Notes: generated from the sequence alone by a model not told the origin. Positions 35,301-47,468 are shown, numbered from the stretch's first letter. The stretch: 64,000 nucleotides of DNA from Apis mellifera (GCF_003254395.2 NC_037650.1:9300071-9364070), one strand, 5' to 3'. Translations and numbers: made by a program.

Positions 35301-38090
35301 CTGGTCGATATCAAATATCAAATGTCGCATGATGTTTGAACAGTTGAAATTGAGAATTATAGTCATTTCGATAATTTATTATTCGGGAATGAAAGAGTGG
35401 ATCAATAGTAATAAAAATATTGACGAATAAATGTTATTCAAGTGTTTCAAATAATGTTATTTAGAGTAAAATTTATTGATAAAATTTTAATTAGCTAGTT
35501 TTTCGATAGATGTCCGATTTCGATTGTATATTTGATCGAATTACGAAGATTTATATGAAGATTTGTGTTGTAACATAATTCAATAAGTTAATTAATAAAT
35601 TTATTAAGGAAATTATTAATTATGCAAAAAATTATTGTATTAAATAGATATTGATTAAAAGATATTTTTAAAGGTAGTCATGCGTAACGAAAATTATTTA
35701 CGCAATATTTCAAATTTGTCCAGATTGTGATGTACAATATTAAACAGAAAATTAACGGTGACTTTTGTGACCCGATAAAAGCAAAGTAGCAAAACATTGA
35801 TTACCGAATCACGTGTACTTTAAAACGATTTGCTTATAATTTTTATTGGTCTCCTTTATTTCTATATATATTTCTATGATGAAAAATATTTTTAATTAAT
35901 TCTATACGCGTTTCAATTCCACCTATGAATCATAATTAAAACCTAAAGATTTCTAATAAATATTTCGAAAAAAAGTTTTATTTTCCTTTGCGATTCGATC
36001 TCTTTCCTCGAAAATATTAGTTTCAATCATCGTCAAGGAAGAAGAATCATTAATGTCGCACGAAAAATATGAACTTATGAAAATTAATACAGTGTCTAAG
36101 CACAACGTCATTTTCTTTAGTTAATTGTTAAATTAAAAGAAGAGAATTTGTAATGTGCTCTTCGTATCAAATATCCTGTTTCCTTGACATTATCTTTCTA
36201 ATTAAAAGAGTAAATGAGTTAATTTTCTTCCTTTTTCTTTCTTTTTTTTTTTTTTTCCTTTAATGAATTTTAATTCACCGAAAGAATTAATTCTGCAATA
36301 ATGTGTAGAATGTTATATAAAATTGAGATAATAATCTATGAATGTATATGGGCGGATATGTACATCTCTGTCGAAAGAGTTGAATATGGCGTGGCGAGGA
36401 TACCGTCGAGTTTCTTCTCTTCGTGACTGCATTTCTTTTTTCCAAGTGACCGCGTACCGTGAGATTCCCTGTCTCTGGAAAAATGGAGAAACGTGATCTC
36501 TCTGTTCTCTCTGTTAACGTTTCTCTTCTTATTTCGTATTTTTTCATGGAGCAAGGACAGAGATAAATGCAAACGAATAACGCGAACAATATATTTCTAA
36601 CCTTATAGAAAGGAAATAAATTTCGTTGTGATATTCATTCGTAAAAATGTTTCGAGAAGTTCTATGATTTTGATAATTTCTATTAATCTAAAATGTAATT
36701 TGAAATAAATATAAAAATAAATTATTGAAAAAAATAATATAGAACAGAATATCGAATTCTTATTTTCCTTGTTTTCATTTGCTTCTTAGAATAAGAGTTA
36801 AATTTTTGAGAATGAATAATTTTCATTGTCAACGTAATATTAGCGAAAAATAATAACTCGAGATAAGGAGTGTCTTATTAAATTTTCGATAAACGTATAA
36901 ATATCTGCATTTCTTTGAACAATAAACGATAAGTTATTTTTCATGACCGTCATTTTAATAATTTGTCAATAATAAAGAAAATGATAAAATTATATTATGT
37001 CAACGTTCATCGTTCATCGTTTACGATGTTATTTATAAAATAATCAATAAAATGTATACGACGAAAGTATTTCAAAAAAAAAAAAAGAAAAAAAAGTTTA
37101 CAATTCTTGAAAACAGATTATTAATTTAGATTATGATACAAAAATAATGTGCGAAAATTTTGTTCCATCGTAACAGCCATCAAATATATTTTAATGCAAT
37201 GCAAATGTATTATTTTAAATCTCAAAAAGATTTTGTAAATTATTAAATTATTTTTAATTATTATTTCTTCTTACTTTTTTTTTGAATGAAATTAATAATC
37301 AGTACAAATTCATCTGAAGCTGTACAGTCATTGTATATAATTTATCAATCCCAATTACAAAATTAATAATAAAATTAATAACATTGCCATATTGGTATAG
37401 AAGTATAAAATATGCATTAATAGAATAGTGATGAGCATTAGAATTATATGTAAATAAAGTACTTATCATAAAAAGAGTTAAAGCTATGCAAAATATCGTG
37501 GAATTCATAAGAATGTTTAATTCTTAGCAATCTATGAAATAATTTTAATACAAAAAAAAAAAAAATACATTTAAAAACGATATTAATATTTGATGAGCTC
37601 ATTTGAAAATTTAAGTTTTCTTTTTTAAAATAAAAATAGAAAAATACGCACGCTTGTCAATATCGCAATATCAAGACACAGCTAAAATATAACTAAAAAT
37701 TGATTTTTGAAATACTATACAAAATATACTGTAAAGAAATATCATTTTCAACAATCTTTTTCGTCTCATTTCGAAGAATAAATCTTCTTCCTTCTGAACC
37801 GAATATAATAAATTAATGTCCAAATAATAAATAATCCTTTTACAAAAATAACAAAATTAAATATCGAGCCTCAACGTATCCCTTCAAAATCGTTTCATAA
37901 TCTTCGAAGAGAACACACGTAATCTACGTCACATTCGAATTTTACGAAACCGAATAAAAAAAAAATATTACTTAATGGACGTACATAAGGAAAAAAAAAA
38001 AATTGCACATAAGAGAGAATCACAAATAAAATAAGAAGATAGAAACGGATGGAGGAAAATTGAAAGCGAAACGAAAAATTAAAGGAATAG
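35301..38090. other. AT-rich desert with a small mixed patch near 36350-36560
   Basis: Very AT-rich. T-runs near 36240-36256, A-runs near 37075-37095 and 37551-37565. A 69-codon minus frame (37299-37508) begins like a signal peptide, but AT-rich DNA makes hydrophobic frames by chance. No gene called. Confidence 0.6.
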
Positions 38091-38600
38091 TAGGAGGGGG
38101 GAGAATTTCGTTCACCGTATCGTTCGGTGACACCGAGCGCAACTCTGTATCCGCTCGTTTTAAGAGCGTTTCAGTGTCCAGCCGCCTCGCATGAAAGCGA
38201 GCCACTTAATATGGATGTGTGCGGAAGACCCGCATCGGACCTCTGAACCATGACCCCTGCATCGGGACCATCAGCAGACCGGCTGCCTCGAACGCAACAA
38301 GAATTTCACGTTACGCGTACGAACGTGGCCAATTATCGTCCACGCACAACACGCCGCATCCTTGTTCCCCACGCTGTTTCCCCTTCGTTAATGCTTGGCG
38401 AATTACGAGCCGATGAGTCAATTGATCGCCATCGCATCTCTATAACGATCTCTAATTGAATGTATCCGTGATATCGGTCGCTCGTGTTCCTCTCGTACTA
38501 TTCCCGGCAAATATTATTTACCTTTTATCTCGAACGAGAAATCGAACGAGATAATCGTTCGAGGAGTAAAATTGATCCTCGATAAGATTTTCTTAATTTT
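38091..38600. other. GC-mixed island
   Basis: No gene recognised. Frames of 65-69 codons on the + strand have no domain. Confidence 0.5.
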
Positions 38601-39845
38601 CTTCGACTCCGTTTTTCTTTTTCTTTTTTTGGGGGGAGGGAGAGGGAATTTAAGATTGATTCAATTCGATCGAGTTTGATCGAGTGTTGAATAAAAATTT
38701 GAGATCGAATCTTTTTATGTTTCAATGATATGTATTCTGGTGATAGATAGTACGAAGAAGAATTTTAAAAGATGAAAGTTGAAGAATGAAGAAATTTGTG
38801 AGACGAGATTTAAGAGTGTAATATAGGTCTTTTTACAGAATATTTAATTAGTGACTAATTGTTACATTAAATTTAGATATTTATAACTACTATTTGTGAT
38901 AATTTATGTAAAGAATACACAAATTTTTATTTGAATATTCTGAATTTATAATGATCGTAATAATAAGAATAGTTTCCTCGTGGGTTAAATGATTTAATTG
39001 AATATATATTTTGAAAAGATTATTTTGTTTTTTAATTCTTGATTTTCTTCTCCTTTTTCTTTTTTCAACAATTATTGCCAACCTTCAATTCGTTTCACGC
39101 ACCGAGCAAACAGACAACCAATCTCACGGAACCGATTCGATTGGAATCGATTTACGATCGCTTCTTTAGCTCTTTACCTCTCGAAGATCGAAATCGTTCG
39201 TGCCGCACGTGTCACGCTAAAGGTCGCTTTTCAAGAAATATGTTTACATAACCTGGCTAATAATATGTGTTCAAGTGACTTTTAGGATGATCTGAAAACC
39301 ATGAAAGAGGAATATAAAACTTCGCGAACAAGTTGAATCGATATTTCGCGTGCAGATAAACGAAAACGCATACAGGTTGATTCATAAGTATCAAAGTATA
39401 TACATATTACAATTTCCTTTTTTTTTTTTTTTTGCTAATACAAAAATTTAACTATACAAAAAAATCAATTCCATTACGAGGAAAACAATATATCCATATA
39501 ATTTGTATTAATAATCAAATTATAATTGAATTGATACAAGTGCATCGTTAGATCGATACAAAAATTGCAACATTATTCTTTTTTATTCCGAATCTTCAAG
39601 AATTCGTTTAGAAAACAAACATTACATTCACGTAATAAAAATTCTTACATATTAAAAATATGTAACATATTAAATTACAATATCTCTTAATTATTATCAA
39701 AAATTCGATTTTTTCAAAAAAATGGATATATTTTACTAGAACCATCTCTCAAAATTAAAATAATAATTTCAGTTAAGTTCCAGAAAGTTCATTTCCATAA
39801 TAATTTTTACAAATTCCCCCATTTCTCGTACATAACCTCAAACAC
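38601..39845. other. AT-rich stretch with mariner-like terminus at 39371
   Basis: Mostly AT-rich, with a mixed patch at 39100-39250. At 39371 TACAGGTTGATTCATAAG resembles a mariner-type terminal repeat beginning at a TA. No matching inverted end or transposase was found nearby. Confidence 0.45.
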
Positions 39846-40080
39846 ACTTGTGAACAATGGTGTACACGGGGACATGCGAGGAAGACGTAGCACGAAGACC
39901 GTGCAATCTGGCCGTGTTTCGCCAAAGCTTTGGGACAAAGGTCATCGTGGCTCACGCATCGCGCCTCTGGGAAGGCAGGGACGACGTGACCGATTCGATC
40001 GTCTCTGCGAGCCTGTTCGAGCGGACTCGCGCGAGTCTCTCGGCGCGGACGCGCAGATTCCTCGCGTAGATTAAATTCTG
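39846..40080. other. Short GC-rich island in AT desert
   Basis: About 235 bp of CpG-rich sequence with sharp borders. Three overlapping frames are open (two + strand, one minus). I recognise none, and no splice pair bounds the block. It could be an exon, a conserved regulatory element or a decayed gene fragment. Confidence 0.35.
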
Positions 40081-41060
40081 AATAAGACGCGATGAACAAC
40101 TTACGCGGACGTGAAAGCCGTCAACAATGGCTTAATCCTTGAGGATTTCTTTTTCGACGAGATATGTTTATTTCGCGATATTTAAAAAGACATTTCGTTT
40201 TGGCTCGATGATGAAATTATCGAAAAAGTTAAGAATAATTTTTCTAACGATCAATTTTAAGGAGGAGGGATATTATTTATATTTGCATAGAATGGCTTTT
40301 TTTTTCAAGTATTTTAAAATATTTTTGTAATGGACAAAGTATTTGGAAAGGAAATTGGATTCTGTATTCAAAGAAATTTAAATTCGACTTCTGAATTTTT
40401 ATTCTGTAGAATTCTAAAGGGAGAAAGTAGTTTGAGTCCGTTCCTAGTCAGACGTATTTATCTCAATCCACTGAAAAGAACAATTACTTAGATGTTCCAT
40501 AGTTTCTTATCATTTTTGTTAATTTGCTAAGTATACGAGGTATACGTTGTTATTAATCAATTCGGGAGCTAAAACAATTACAATAATTATAATAACAAAG
40601 AATTGTATAATTATATAATTGTAGACAATAAATTCATATTATTTTAGTATGTAATTAATACGTCAATTAATCACAATTAAATTTTTAAATCGAAACACAT
40701 TAATTTATAATCGAGGAATATTTTATAAAATATCAAGCATTATTTTTTAATTTTCAAAAATTGCTCGAAATATATTAATCTCTCTCAATTAAAACAAAAG
40801 TTTCCCTATACCTTTCCTTTAACCACACTCGGCAATATCGATGTGTCGAATTAACAACGAGCGCAATCTAACCTATAAATACCATTATTAATTACCTACA
40901 ATGCGCATTCCCTGCCGCGTGCCTGAATTTAATTAATTTCCACGTCCCGATATTAAAACGAATAATTAAAACGATTCCATATGCAACATCGAATATAACC
41001 TCCTACAAAAAAAAAAAAAGAAGAAAAAGAAAAAAATAACCAATAAGCCAATTAACGAGC
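40081..41060. other. AT-rich desert
   Basis: Nothing recognised. A-rich run near 41006-41036. Confidence 0.65.
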
Positions 41061-42140
41061 GCAGAAGTAACAAGGAATCAACCATAAAGAAGAGCCAACA
41101 ACGCCCCCTCAACCCTTTAATTATCGAAACGCGCTGTATCCGGTCAAAATAAATGTATCACCGTGCAAATTCCTATAAATATCAGAAACAGAACGGATTT
41201 CCAACCGGCCGTCCACCGACCCGCCCTCTCCTTCCATCTTCCTTCGATTTAACACGCGAGATCTCACGCAGAGTTGACGTTCTCGTTGCCTGTCGTTGAT
41301 CTCTCAGCACGAAGAAACGTTCGAACAAGAACCGACCCAATAACACGCTCTAAAAAATCCAAAAAAAAAAGAAATAACTCGAAAAAATACATTTTACATA
41401 GGCGATATGAGTGCAAACGATATATATATACAATTTAAAAAGAGGTGGGGGAGGAGGAGGAGGAGGAATTTCGTCGAAAAAACGACAAATCGATTCGTAT
41501 CGCGGCCAGGCGAAACTTTGTGACCAACTAAAAGCCACGGATCTCCGCCATTAATCATACACACGGTGGCTGGCACGTAACCGTGGTCGGTCCACGAATT
41601 GATGATTCCTAATTAAGGGCCAGCGGTGCAATTAATGAGACGCGGGGTTTTAATTGCGACGATCAATAAAAAGGACAGCGGCTGGGACCCCCGATAAATG
41701 CTCCCGTGCTACCGTGTACACGTGTGCATCGATTTCATACGATCCTGGACCCCGAGAACAGACCTCTGCCTCCTCTCCACTACCCGTTGCCCGGAATTTC
41801 TCAAATCGACTTCCGTCCCGGCCGCTCGTTAATTGCGAGGCCTCCACTTTTAATCCGGGCCACAGCGCGATCGTGGAATCAGATAAGAAGATGGCGATTT
41901 TCGACTGGCGAGTTTCGTCAGACGAGATTCCGAGGAACGGGGAGATTCTGCCTCTCAATTTTTCGATTTTCGATTCGAAAATTTCGAGGAACAATTTTCT
42001 TCTTTTCGATAGATTATATATTTTCAGAAACTTTTCTTTCTTATTACTGGACGCGTAAAGTAATATTTAATATCCATGGAGTATTACTTCAAATATTACG
42101 CGATTGTACGGAAGACGATCGTGTAATTAATAAATAGTAA
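41061..42140. other. Mixed stretch and GC-rich island (41550-41920)
   Basis: The island holds GCTCGTTAATTGCGAG at 41824-41839 and AAGATGGCGA at 41888-41897 (weak CTCF-like). Frames up to 143 codons are open but without domains. No gene recognised. Confidence 0.5.
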
Positions 42141-42240
42141 TTTTTATGGTTAGGTTAGGTTAGGTTTATTTTTATGGTTAGGTTAGGTTAGGTTTATTTT
42201 TATGATTAGGTTAGGTTAGGTTTATTTTTATGGTTAGGCT
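42141..42240. repeat. Composite TTAGG array, period 28
   Basis: Three full 28-bp units and a fourth partial one start at 42141, 42169, 42197 and 42225. Each begins TTTTTATGG (or ATGA in unit 3) and carries three tandem TTAGG pentamers followed by TTTA. TTAGG is the canonical telomere repeat of most insects, so this is an interstitial telomere-like array amplified as a higher-order unit. Confidence 0.9.
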
Positions 42241-42530
42241 AACTCGTAGCTACTGTAGGTAATTGAAACGAGGTTTTAGGTTGGTTGTTTTCTTTTCCTT
42301 CCCTTTGAAAAATTAATTCCGCGTAATCAATTAATCGCTACTCGAAACAACATTGATAAGAATATAATTACAATTACCAGGCTATCTTCGATTCGCATAA
42401 TAATTAACCCCCCGAAAGAATTAAAACCCGGCCGCTTGTTTATAATTGAAACCGAGCGGGATAATGGATTTTCGCAAAAATTCATCGGTGGTGGTTCGTG
42501 TTATCGAGCTAACAATAAGTCGAGTGATTA
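42241..42530. other. AT-rich spacer
   Basis: Nothing recognised. Confidence 0.6.
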
Positions 42531-43660
42531 ACAAGATGGTGAAAATAAACGACGGGGCGATCGAGGGACGACGCGTTCATTAAAACCAGCCTTACGTGCT
42601 CGCGCGCGTAAATCAAAGGAGCACAGGAGCGTTCGGTATATTGCCGTTGGAACTTCTCAATTTGACTTCCGCCCGAGACGGCCCGATAATTGCGGTTCCT
42701 TAAGAGGCGAGACGAAGACGCGCACCAAGGCGCACACGCCTCGCGTTTTCTTAATTGGATCGCGATAGACTGGAACCAGCGAATATATATACACGATTAA
42801 CCGTGGTGACCGGTGGCCATGCCGGGAATTGTTTCTCGGTTACACCAATTACCTCCATTTTTTATCAGATTCTGAAAATAACGGAGCGGAGAATAGGAAC
42901 GAATTTTTCGAAAATCGTTATTTTTTTATCTCTTGTACGCGAAAAAGGAAGAAAAGAAATTACAAAGTAAAGAGAACAACTTAGCTTAGAAAGATACAAT
43001 TAAAAATTTGGAATTTTCCGAATTGTCTTAAAAATTGTGCGAATAAAATCGAAAAAAATAAAAAAAACATTTTTATCTTTATCTCGCTCACGATTTCAAG
43101 AGGGAAGGGAGAGGACAAAAAAAAATCCTTTTCCACGAATTTCGAAGAGTCGCGCCAAGTCCTCCCGACTCGGGTATTAGCTATTATTTCGCGCGAACCG
43201 AGGCATTCGTGACGCGTGACATCGGTCATCCAGAAGTCAGGGGCGGATGCGTGAGCCGCATCCGGAATTTCAAATCGTCGGCGGATCTAGACGCTAGAAA
43301 GGCGGGCAGGGTATCGTCTGGAACTCGGGAGCTGGACAGGTCGGCTTCTTTTTTGACGAGAAGAGGGGGGAGGGGGCCCGGGCCGAATCGAGACGAATAA
43401 ATTCCGCTCGTGACAAAAGGAGAACGCTCTTATACGAGACCTAATAGCCTCCGCAGCCCACCGCAAACGGACACACACGCCGAATCTGTATTCCTCTCTC
43501 CTGGAACCCGGCCCAACGAAATAACGATCCGACCCGTCGTCTCACCGCCTTCCACTCGCCACGCAACCCCTTCAATCTCGAAACTGAAAACATGGAACTC
43601 AAGATTCTCTCTCTCTTTCCCTCTCTGCTACCGCGTGTACAGCTGAATTCCGTTTCCTAT
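42531..43660. other. Two GC-rich islands with AT-rich gap
   Basis: Islands at about 42540-42830 and 43180-43600, AT-rich between. CCGATAATTGCGG occurs near 42682-42694. No gene recognised. Confidence 0.5.
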
Positions 43661-44154
43661 AATTTAGTGGGCCATGTTATAATAAATAGCTGTATACAAA
43701 TTTCACCGAATGCCACTGTTCGCTTTCTATTGTCGCGTAGCAAACCGTTGAAGCAACCAACGGTAGAAGTAACAACAACAACTCCGCTCTTTCTTATTTC
43801 GGAACGTTGAATGGAGGGGAAAAGATGAATCGTCTCTTTGAAGTAGCATTCCACGAGAGGGGAGAGACGCGAGTACTATATTCGCAAAATACTGATCCTC
43901 TTTATCCCCATCCTTCTAAATATCAGAAAAATTAATACCATCAAATCAAGAGCAAGAATATGCCATGTGCAATCTTCATTAACCCGATTAACGTGTCGCC
44001 CTTTGCACACCACAAGAGACAACAATCACCGTCCGAGGAATATTTCTCCTGGAACCAAATAAACCCGAGTAGGAACGACGCCAGGAAGCATTATTTCCAA
44101 GCCTGTCAGCCCATCTTCAATCAAGGCCGGATGGAAAGTCCCGCAGGGGTATCT
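43661..44154. other. Mixed stretch
   Basis: No gene recognised. A 78-codon + strand frame (43960-44196) has balanced composition but no domain. Confidence 0.5.
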
Positions 44155-44189
44155 CATGGGGGCCGCGTTGCCCCATGCCGGCCCCCATG
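44155..44189. repeat. GC-rich perfect inverted repeat, 10-bp arms
   Basis: Arms CATGGGGGCC (44155-44164) and GGCCCCCATG (44180-44189) are exact reverse complements around a 15-nt loop. Eight of the ten pairs are G-C, so a stable hairpin is expected if transcribed. Confidence 0.7.
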
Positions 44190-44550
44190 TAAATGAAAAA
44201 TGTAAATTGGTCCGATTGCCCTTACCGATCGCGGCCTTTCGGGAGACCTCTCTCCGTCGAGCGGGAAAAAACATCTAAAAACGCTTTACGCGGCCGAAGA
44301 GGAAGACGGAGAGAGAGAGAGAGGGGGGGGTGGCGAGGGAGAGGGATCAGAGGGGAGGGATCAGACCGGGGCGGAGGCAGGAGAAAAAGAGGGAGATGCA
44401 ACCTTTCGCTAGACTGAAGAGACAATGCCATTGTTTTTAGACTTCAAAGGGACCTGGCCGACTCGCAAACTGGGCCTTTGCTCTCGCCGTCGCTCCTAAA
44501 TTCTTCTACGTCAAGCCGCACCGGGTCCCCGTAACCGCGAATCCCTCAGA
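44190..44550. other. GC-rich island with purine-rich run
   Basis: Homopurine GA/G run at 44308-44330. No gene recognised. Confidence 0.5.
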
Positions 44551-44579
44551 CCCTCCTCCTCCTCCTCCTCCTCTTCCCA
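44551..44579. repeat. (CTC)n microsatellite
   Basis: C/T-only run of about eight CTC units. Confidence 0.95.
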
Positions 44580-44728
44580 CCCAAACCGGCCTGCGTGTAA
44601 TTCTTTTTTCTACACTCCGGCTGATACACTCTTTCTCCTTCCTCCCTTCGCCCTGCATTATGTACGAATACTGGACACAGAGGGACGTTCGTTAACCCTC
44701 ACGAATGGGACGCGTTCTTGCGACGTGC

Positions 44729-44729
<1 letters not shown>
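44580..44729. other. Spacer
   Basis: No gene recognised. Confidence 0.6.
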
Positions 44730-44766
<37 letters not shown>

Positions 44767-44771
44767 TTTTC
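44730..44771. repeat. (CT)n microsatellite
   Basis: CT run of about 16 units followed by TTTCCTTTT. Confidence 0.95.
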
Positions 44772-45200
44772 GTCGGTGGGTTTTAATCGAGTTTGGCCCG
44801 ACTCGAGATTGGCCGGGGATGCCGGTGGTTAATTGCGACGAAGGACATCCGGGGTTTTTGGTGGTGAATGGGAACTACACGTCGAAACCGATCCACTATG
44901 GAACGAGTTCTGGAAAGAGTTTTGGACAATTAGGGATGATCTCTGTTAGGGACGATTCTTTATAGATAGTCTTCGACTGTTGCGAAGATAGATACTATTT
45001 TGAAGATATTATGAATCAGCAAATATCTCGTCAAACGCATCCTCCTCGAAAAAGCAAAGGATGAAGTAAGAATCGGTTATCCTGCGTAGATCGAACAGAC
45101 TCGAGCAACAAACACCCTTTTTTCGAGCTTCTAGAAACAATCCTGCCGAAAAAAAAAAGAAGAAGGAAAAAAAGCAAGGAAACAAAGAATCAAACAGGAG
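44772..45200. other. Mixed stretch
   Basis: An 86-codon + strand frame (44705-44965) continues from the CT run. Its second half is not repeat-driven, but I recognise no domain. GGTTAATTGCGACG occurs at about 44827-44840. Confidence 0.45.
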
Positions 45201-45662
45201 GGAAGAATCTCGACAAAAAGAGGATTCACCCCTATAAGCGCGATCCCCCCCCCGTCACCGGTCGCAACCCGGCCGGAGGAATCGGGCAAGAAAGAGTGGA
45301 GCGAAAAAAAGGGATGGGGAGTCGGGGAGGGAAGAGAGACAGGCACTTTGATGCGCGGCCGAAGGAGCCGGCGGGTAGAAGCGCGGTAATTGCCGCGGTG
45401 GCGCGGCCTCCGCTCCAATAAGCCATGCCATATGCCGGTGGCGTGGCTCGGCGGGGCCGTGTGGCGTGGCGCGGAAGGCATACACGCCGCGCGGCAGCGC
45501 TCGCGCGTATGTAAATGCGTATTGTCTTACTCGGCCGATAAAAAGACCTCCGCCGCGCGGCGGCTGCATTACCGGGGCCCGGCCAGTATATTAGCCCTTT
45601 GATTTATGCCGGATCGCCATATAAGCCCTACAATGTCCACGGCGGCCGAGCCCGTACACGTT
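45201..45662. other. CpG-dense island
   Basis: The most CpG-dense block in the window, with CGCCGCGCGGCGG near 45551 and a related string near 45488. Overlapping frames on both strands are open, and none shows a domain. It is a good candidate for a promoter, enhancer or conserved element, by composition only. Confidence 0.5.
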
Positions 45663-45702
45663 CGAGCCGAGCCGGGCCGAGTCGAGTCGAGTCGAGCCGA
45701 GG
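45663..45702. repeat. Period-5 array (CGAGY)8
   Basis: Eight 5-bp units of CGAGC, CGGGC, CGAGT or CGAGG in tandem. Confidence 0.9.
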
Positions 45703-46559
45703 ATCGAATGGAAGGACCGCGCAAAAAGTTACTTTTTTCCAAATTTCGTATACCGATTTTTTTGACGAAGTTACGTTGGATTAATAAAGGAATCGATGAT
45801 TAAACGTGTTTTCTAGTTACGTGTGCGAGATGTAATTTTGTTCTTTCGAAACTTCATACTTCATTCGAGGCGATGGAATAAGACTTTCTGGATGGATATA
45901 TTTGGAGGTTATGTTGGACGAAAGGTTAGTAAGAAAAGAGTTATATCGTATCAATGAATTGTCTGAGAGTGAGTGTTTTCTAAGTGTTTCTTAATTCTGG
46001 ATTAATTTTGAACGTTTGGAAATATGGGTTAGGAAATAGAGGTTAGGTTGTTACGCGGGACAGTTATATCGAACATTCGATAGGAATTTTTGATCGCGAT
46101 TCCAACAAGGGCAAAATAACATCCAAGCCAATCAAATAAACGAGTTCCTTCGATTAAAAAACCTCGCAAATACTTTGAGTCTGGTATTATAGCGGAAACG
46201 AGTTCGACCGAAAGTAGAAGCTTGAAAATAAATACGAGTTTTCAACCGCGTTATCTCCGCGTAAACATTCCGGCCGCTACAATTGCGCGCCGGTTCGCTT
46301 GCTACGGAACGGATCAGTGTTAAAATTCTTATCTAACTAATTTAAGAGGCGCAGTTTTCTTTGGTTCCGCGAGGCGGATCTACGCCGCTCTTAGCCTCCA
46401 ATATGGTCGTGAACGAGGCGGCGAACAATGCCGGACAATAATGCGCACCGCTCGATTTGCATGTTCACGGGAATATCAGCGGATTCGCATCGTGCAATTA
46501 ATAAATTTGTCGGCTTGATGCATTATTCATTTGCCACGGTGTACGGATACGGTACTCTC
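45703..46559. other. Mixed stretch
   Basis: AT-leaning at 45720-46250, GC-mixed at 46250-46500. GGTTAGG strings near 46028 and 46042. No gene recognised. Confidence 0.55.
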
Positions 46560-46626
46560 TCTTTCTCTCTAACTCTCGGGACTTTATTTTTCTTCCCCCT
46601 TCTTCGTCTATATTTTTTTCCTCCAG

Positions 46627-46657
46627 ACGAAGGAAGTAACACTTGTCCGTCGAGTGG
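46627..46657 (+). other. Candidate 31-nt plus-strand micro-exon
   Basis: A long polypyrimidine tract (about 46580-46625) ends in CTCCAG|ACG. 31 nt later GTGG|GTAAGT gives a strong donor at 46657|46658. Two frames are open (TKEVTLVRRV and EGSNTCPSSG). Thirty-one is not divisible by three, so skipping it would shift a coding frame, or it may be untranslated. No host transcript is seen on this strand. Confidence 0.3.
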
Positions 46658-46720
46658 GTAAGTGGAAACGCTTTACAGATATTACGAGATAGGCGCGATA
46701 AGTGGAAAATATGATCCTGC

Positions 46721-47225
46721 GAAGTGCCGTGAGTGATATTCTGAAGTGAAGTGTCAAAGAGGTGGTGAAACTGTTCTTATAGATCGGATTTTACGAGCCT
46801 CGTATTTCAAAAGAGAACTTGAGTTCCTTATTATCGATTTCCACACTTCGAACATTTCTTCTCGACTCGCAATGATATCCAGAAAAATATCGAATAATAA
46901 TAAAAATGGCAAACAATAATCCCTCGGGAAAAAATCATTTCGAAATTCGGTCCTAATCCATCTTAAATTACCGAAACCGGCCAACAATGTGAATTGCCGT
47001 GATATTCCACGTTAAGAAGAGGTTATGAAACCTCTTATAGATTGAATTTTACTCGAGTTCCTCGTTATCCGTTTCTACGCCGTTTCGTATTAAAATTTGT
47101 CGAAATTTTTCACGCGCAAAGATCGAGATTTCGAGCACAGCTGACAAAGAGTAATCCCTCGGAAAAGAAACCATTTCGAAATTCGGTCGCGATCCACAGT
47201 AAATTACCGAAGCCGGCCAACGTTT
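46721..47225. repeat. Old tandem duplication, two diverged units
   Basis: Unit 1 (about 46721-46988) and unit 2 (about 46992-47225) share GCCGTGA-GATATT starts, CTTATAGAT, ATCCCTCGG, ATTTCGAAATTCGGTC and TTACCGAARCCGGCCAAC in the same order. The offset falls from about 270 to 236 bp through deletions. The minus strand of both units reads AGFGNL-W, then TEFRN, so a frame is partly shared, but neither copy is a recognised gene. Confidence 0.75.
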
Positions 47226-47468
47226 CGTCCGATCGCGTCCGCGCTTTTTCATTCGAGAGAGGGCGCAGCAGGAGAGGAGTCGAGAAGCGAAAACCAGAAG
47301 AGAGAGCCTCTCGAGTTGGTGCCGTGCGGCGACCAAAGTTAGCCGGCGTCTTCGACGACCGGTAGCCTCCTGGGGACCTCGTTATCGGTACGATGTTGAT
47401 ATATGGCGTGCATTGCTCCTCCATCCACGCCCTGTGCTCTCTTTGCTCTCTCCGCCGCAGAAGAAAAC
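47226..47468. other. GC-rich island
   Basis: No gene recognised. The 184-codon minus frame across 47110-47664 runs through duplication and microsatellites. Confidence 0.5.

Noticed and set aside
34721..35314. 197-codon minus-strand frame
   Set aside because: Arg/Lys-rich frame spanning the R/Y tracts and a GC-rich island; no domain and no splice context.
37299..37508. 69-codon minus frame that begins like a signal peptide
   Set aside because: AT-rich DNA yields hydrophobic frames easily; no Cys pattern, no splice or promoter support.
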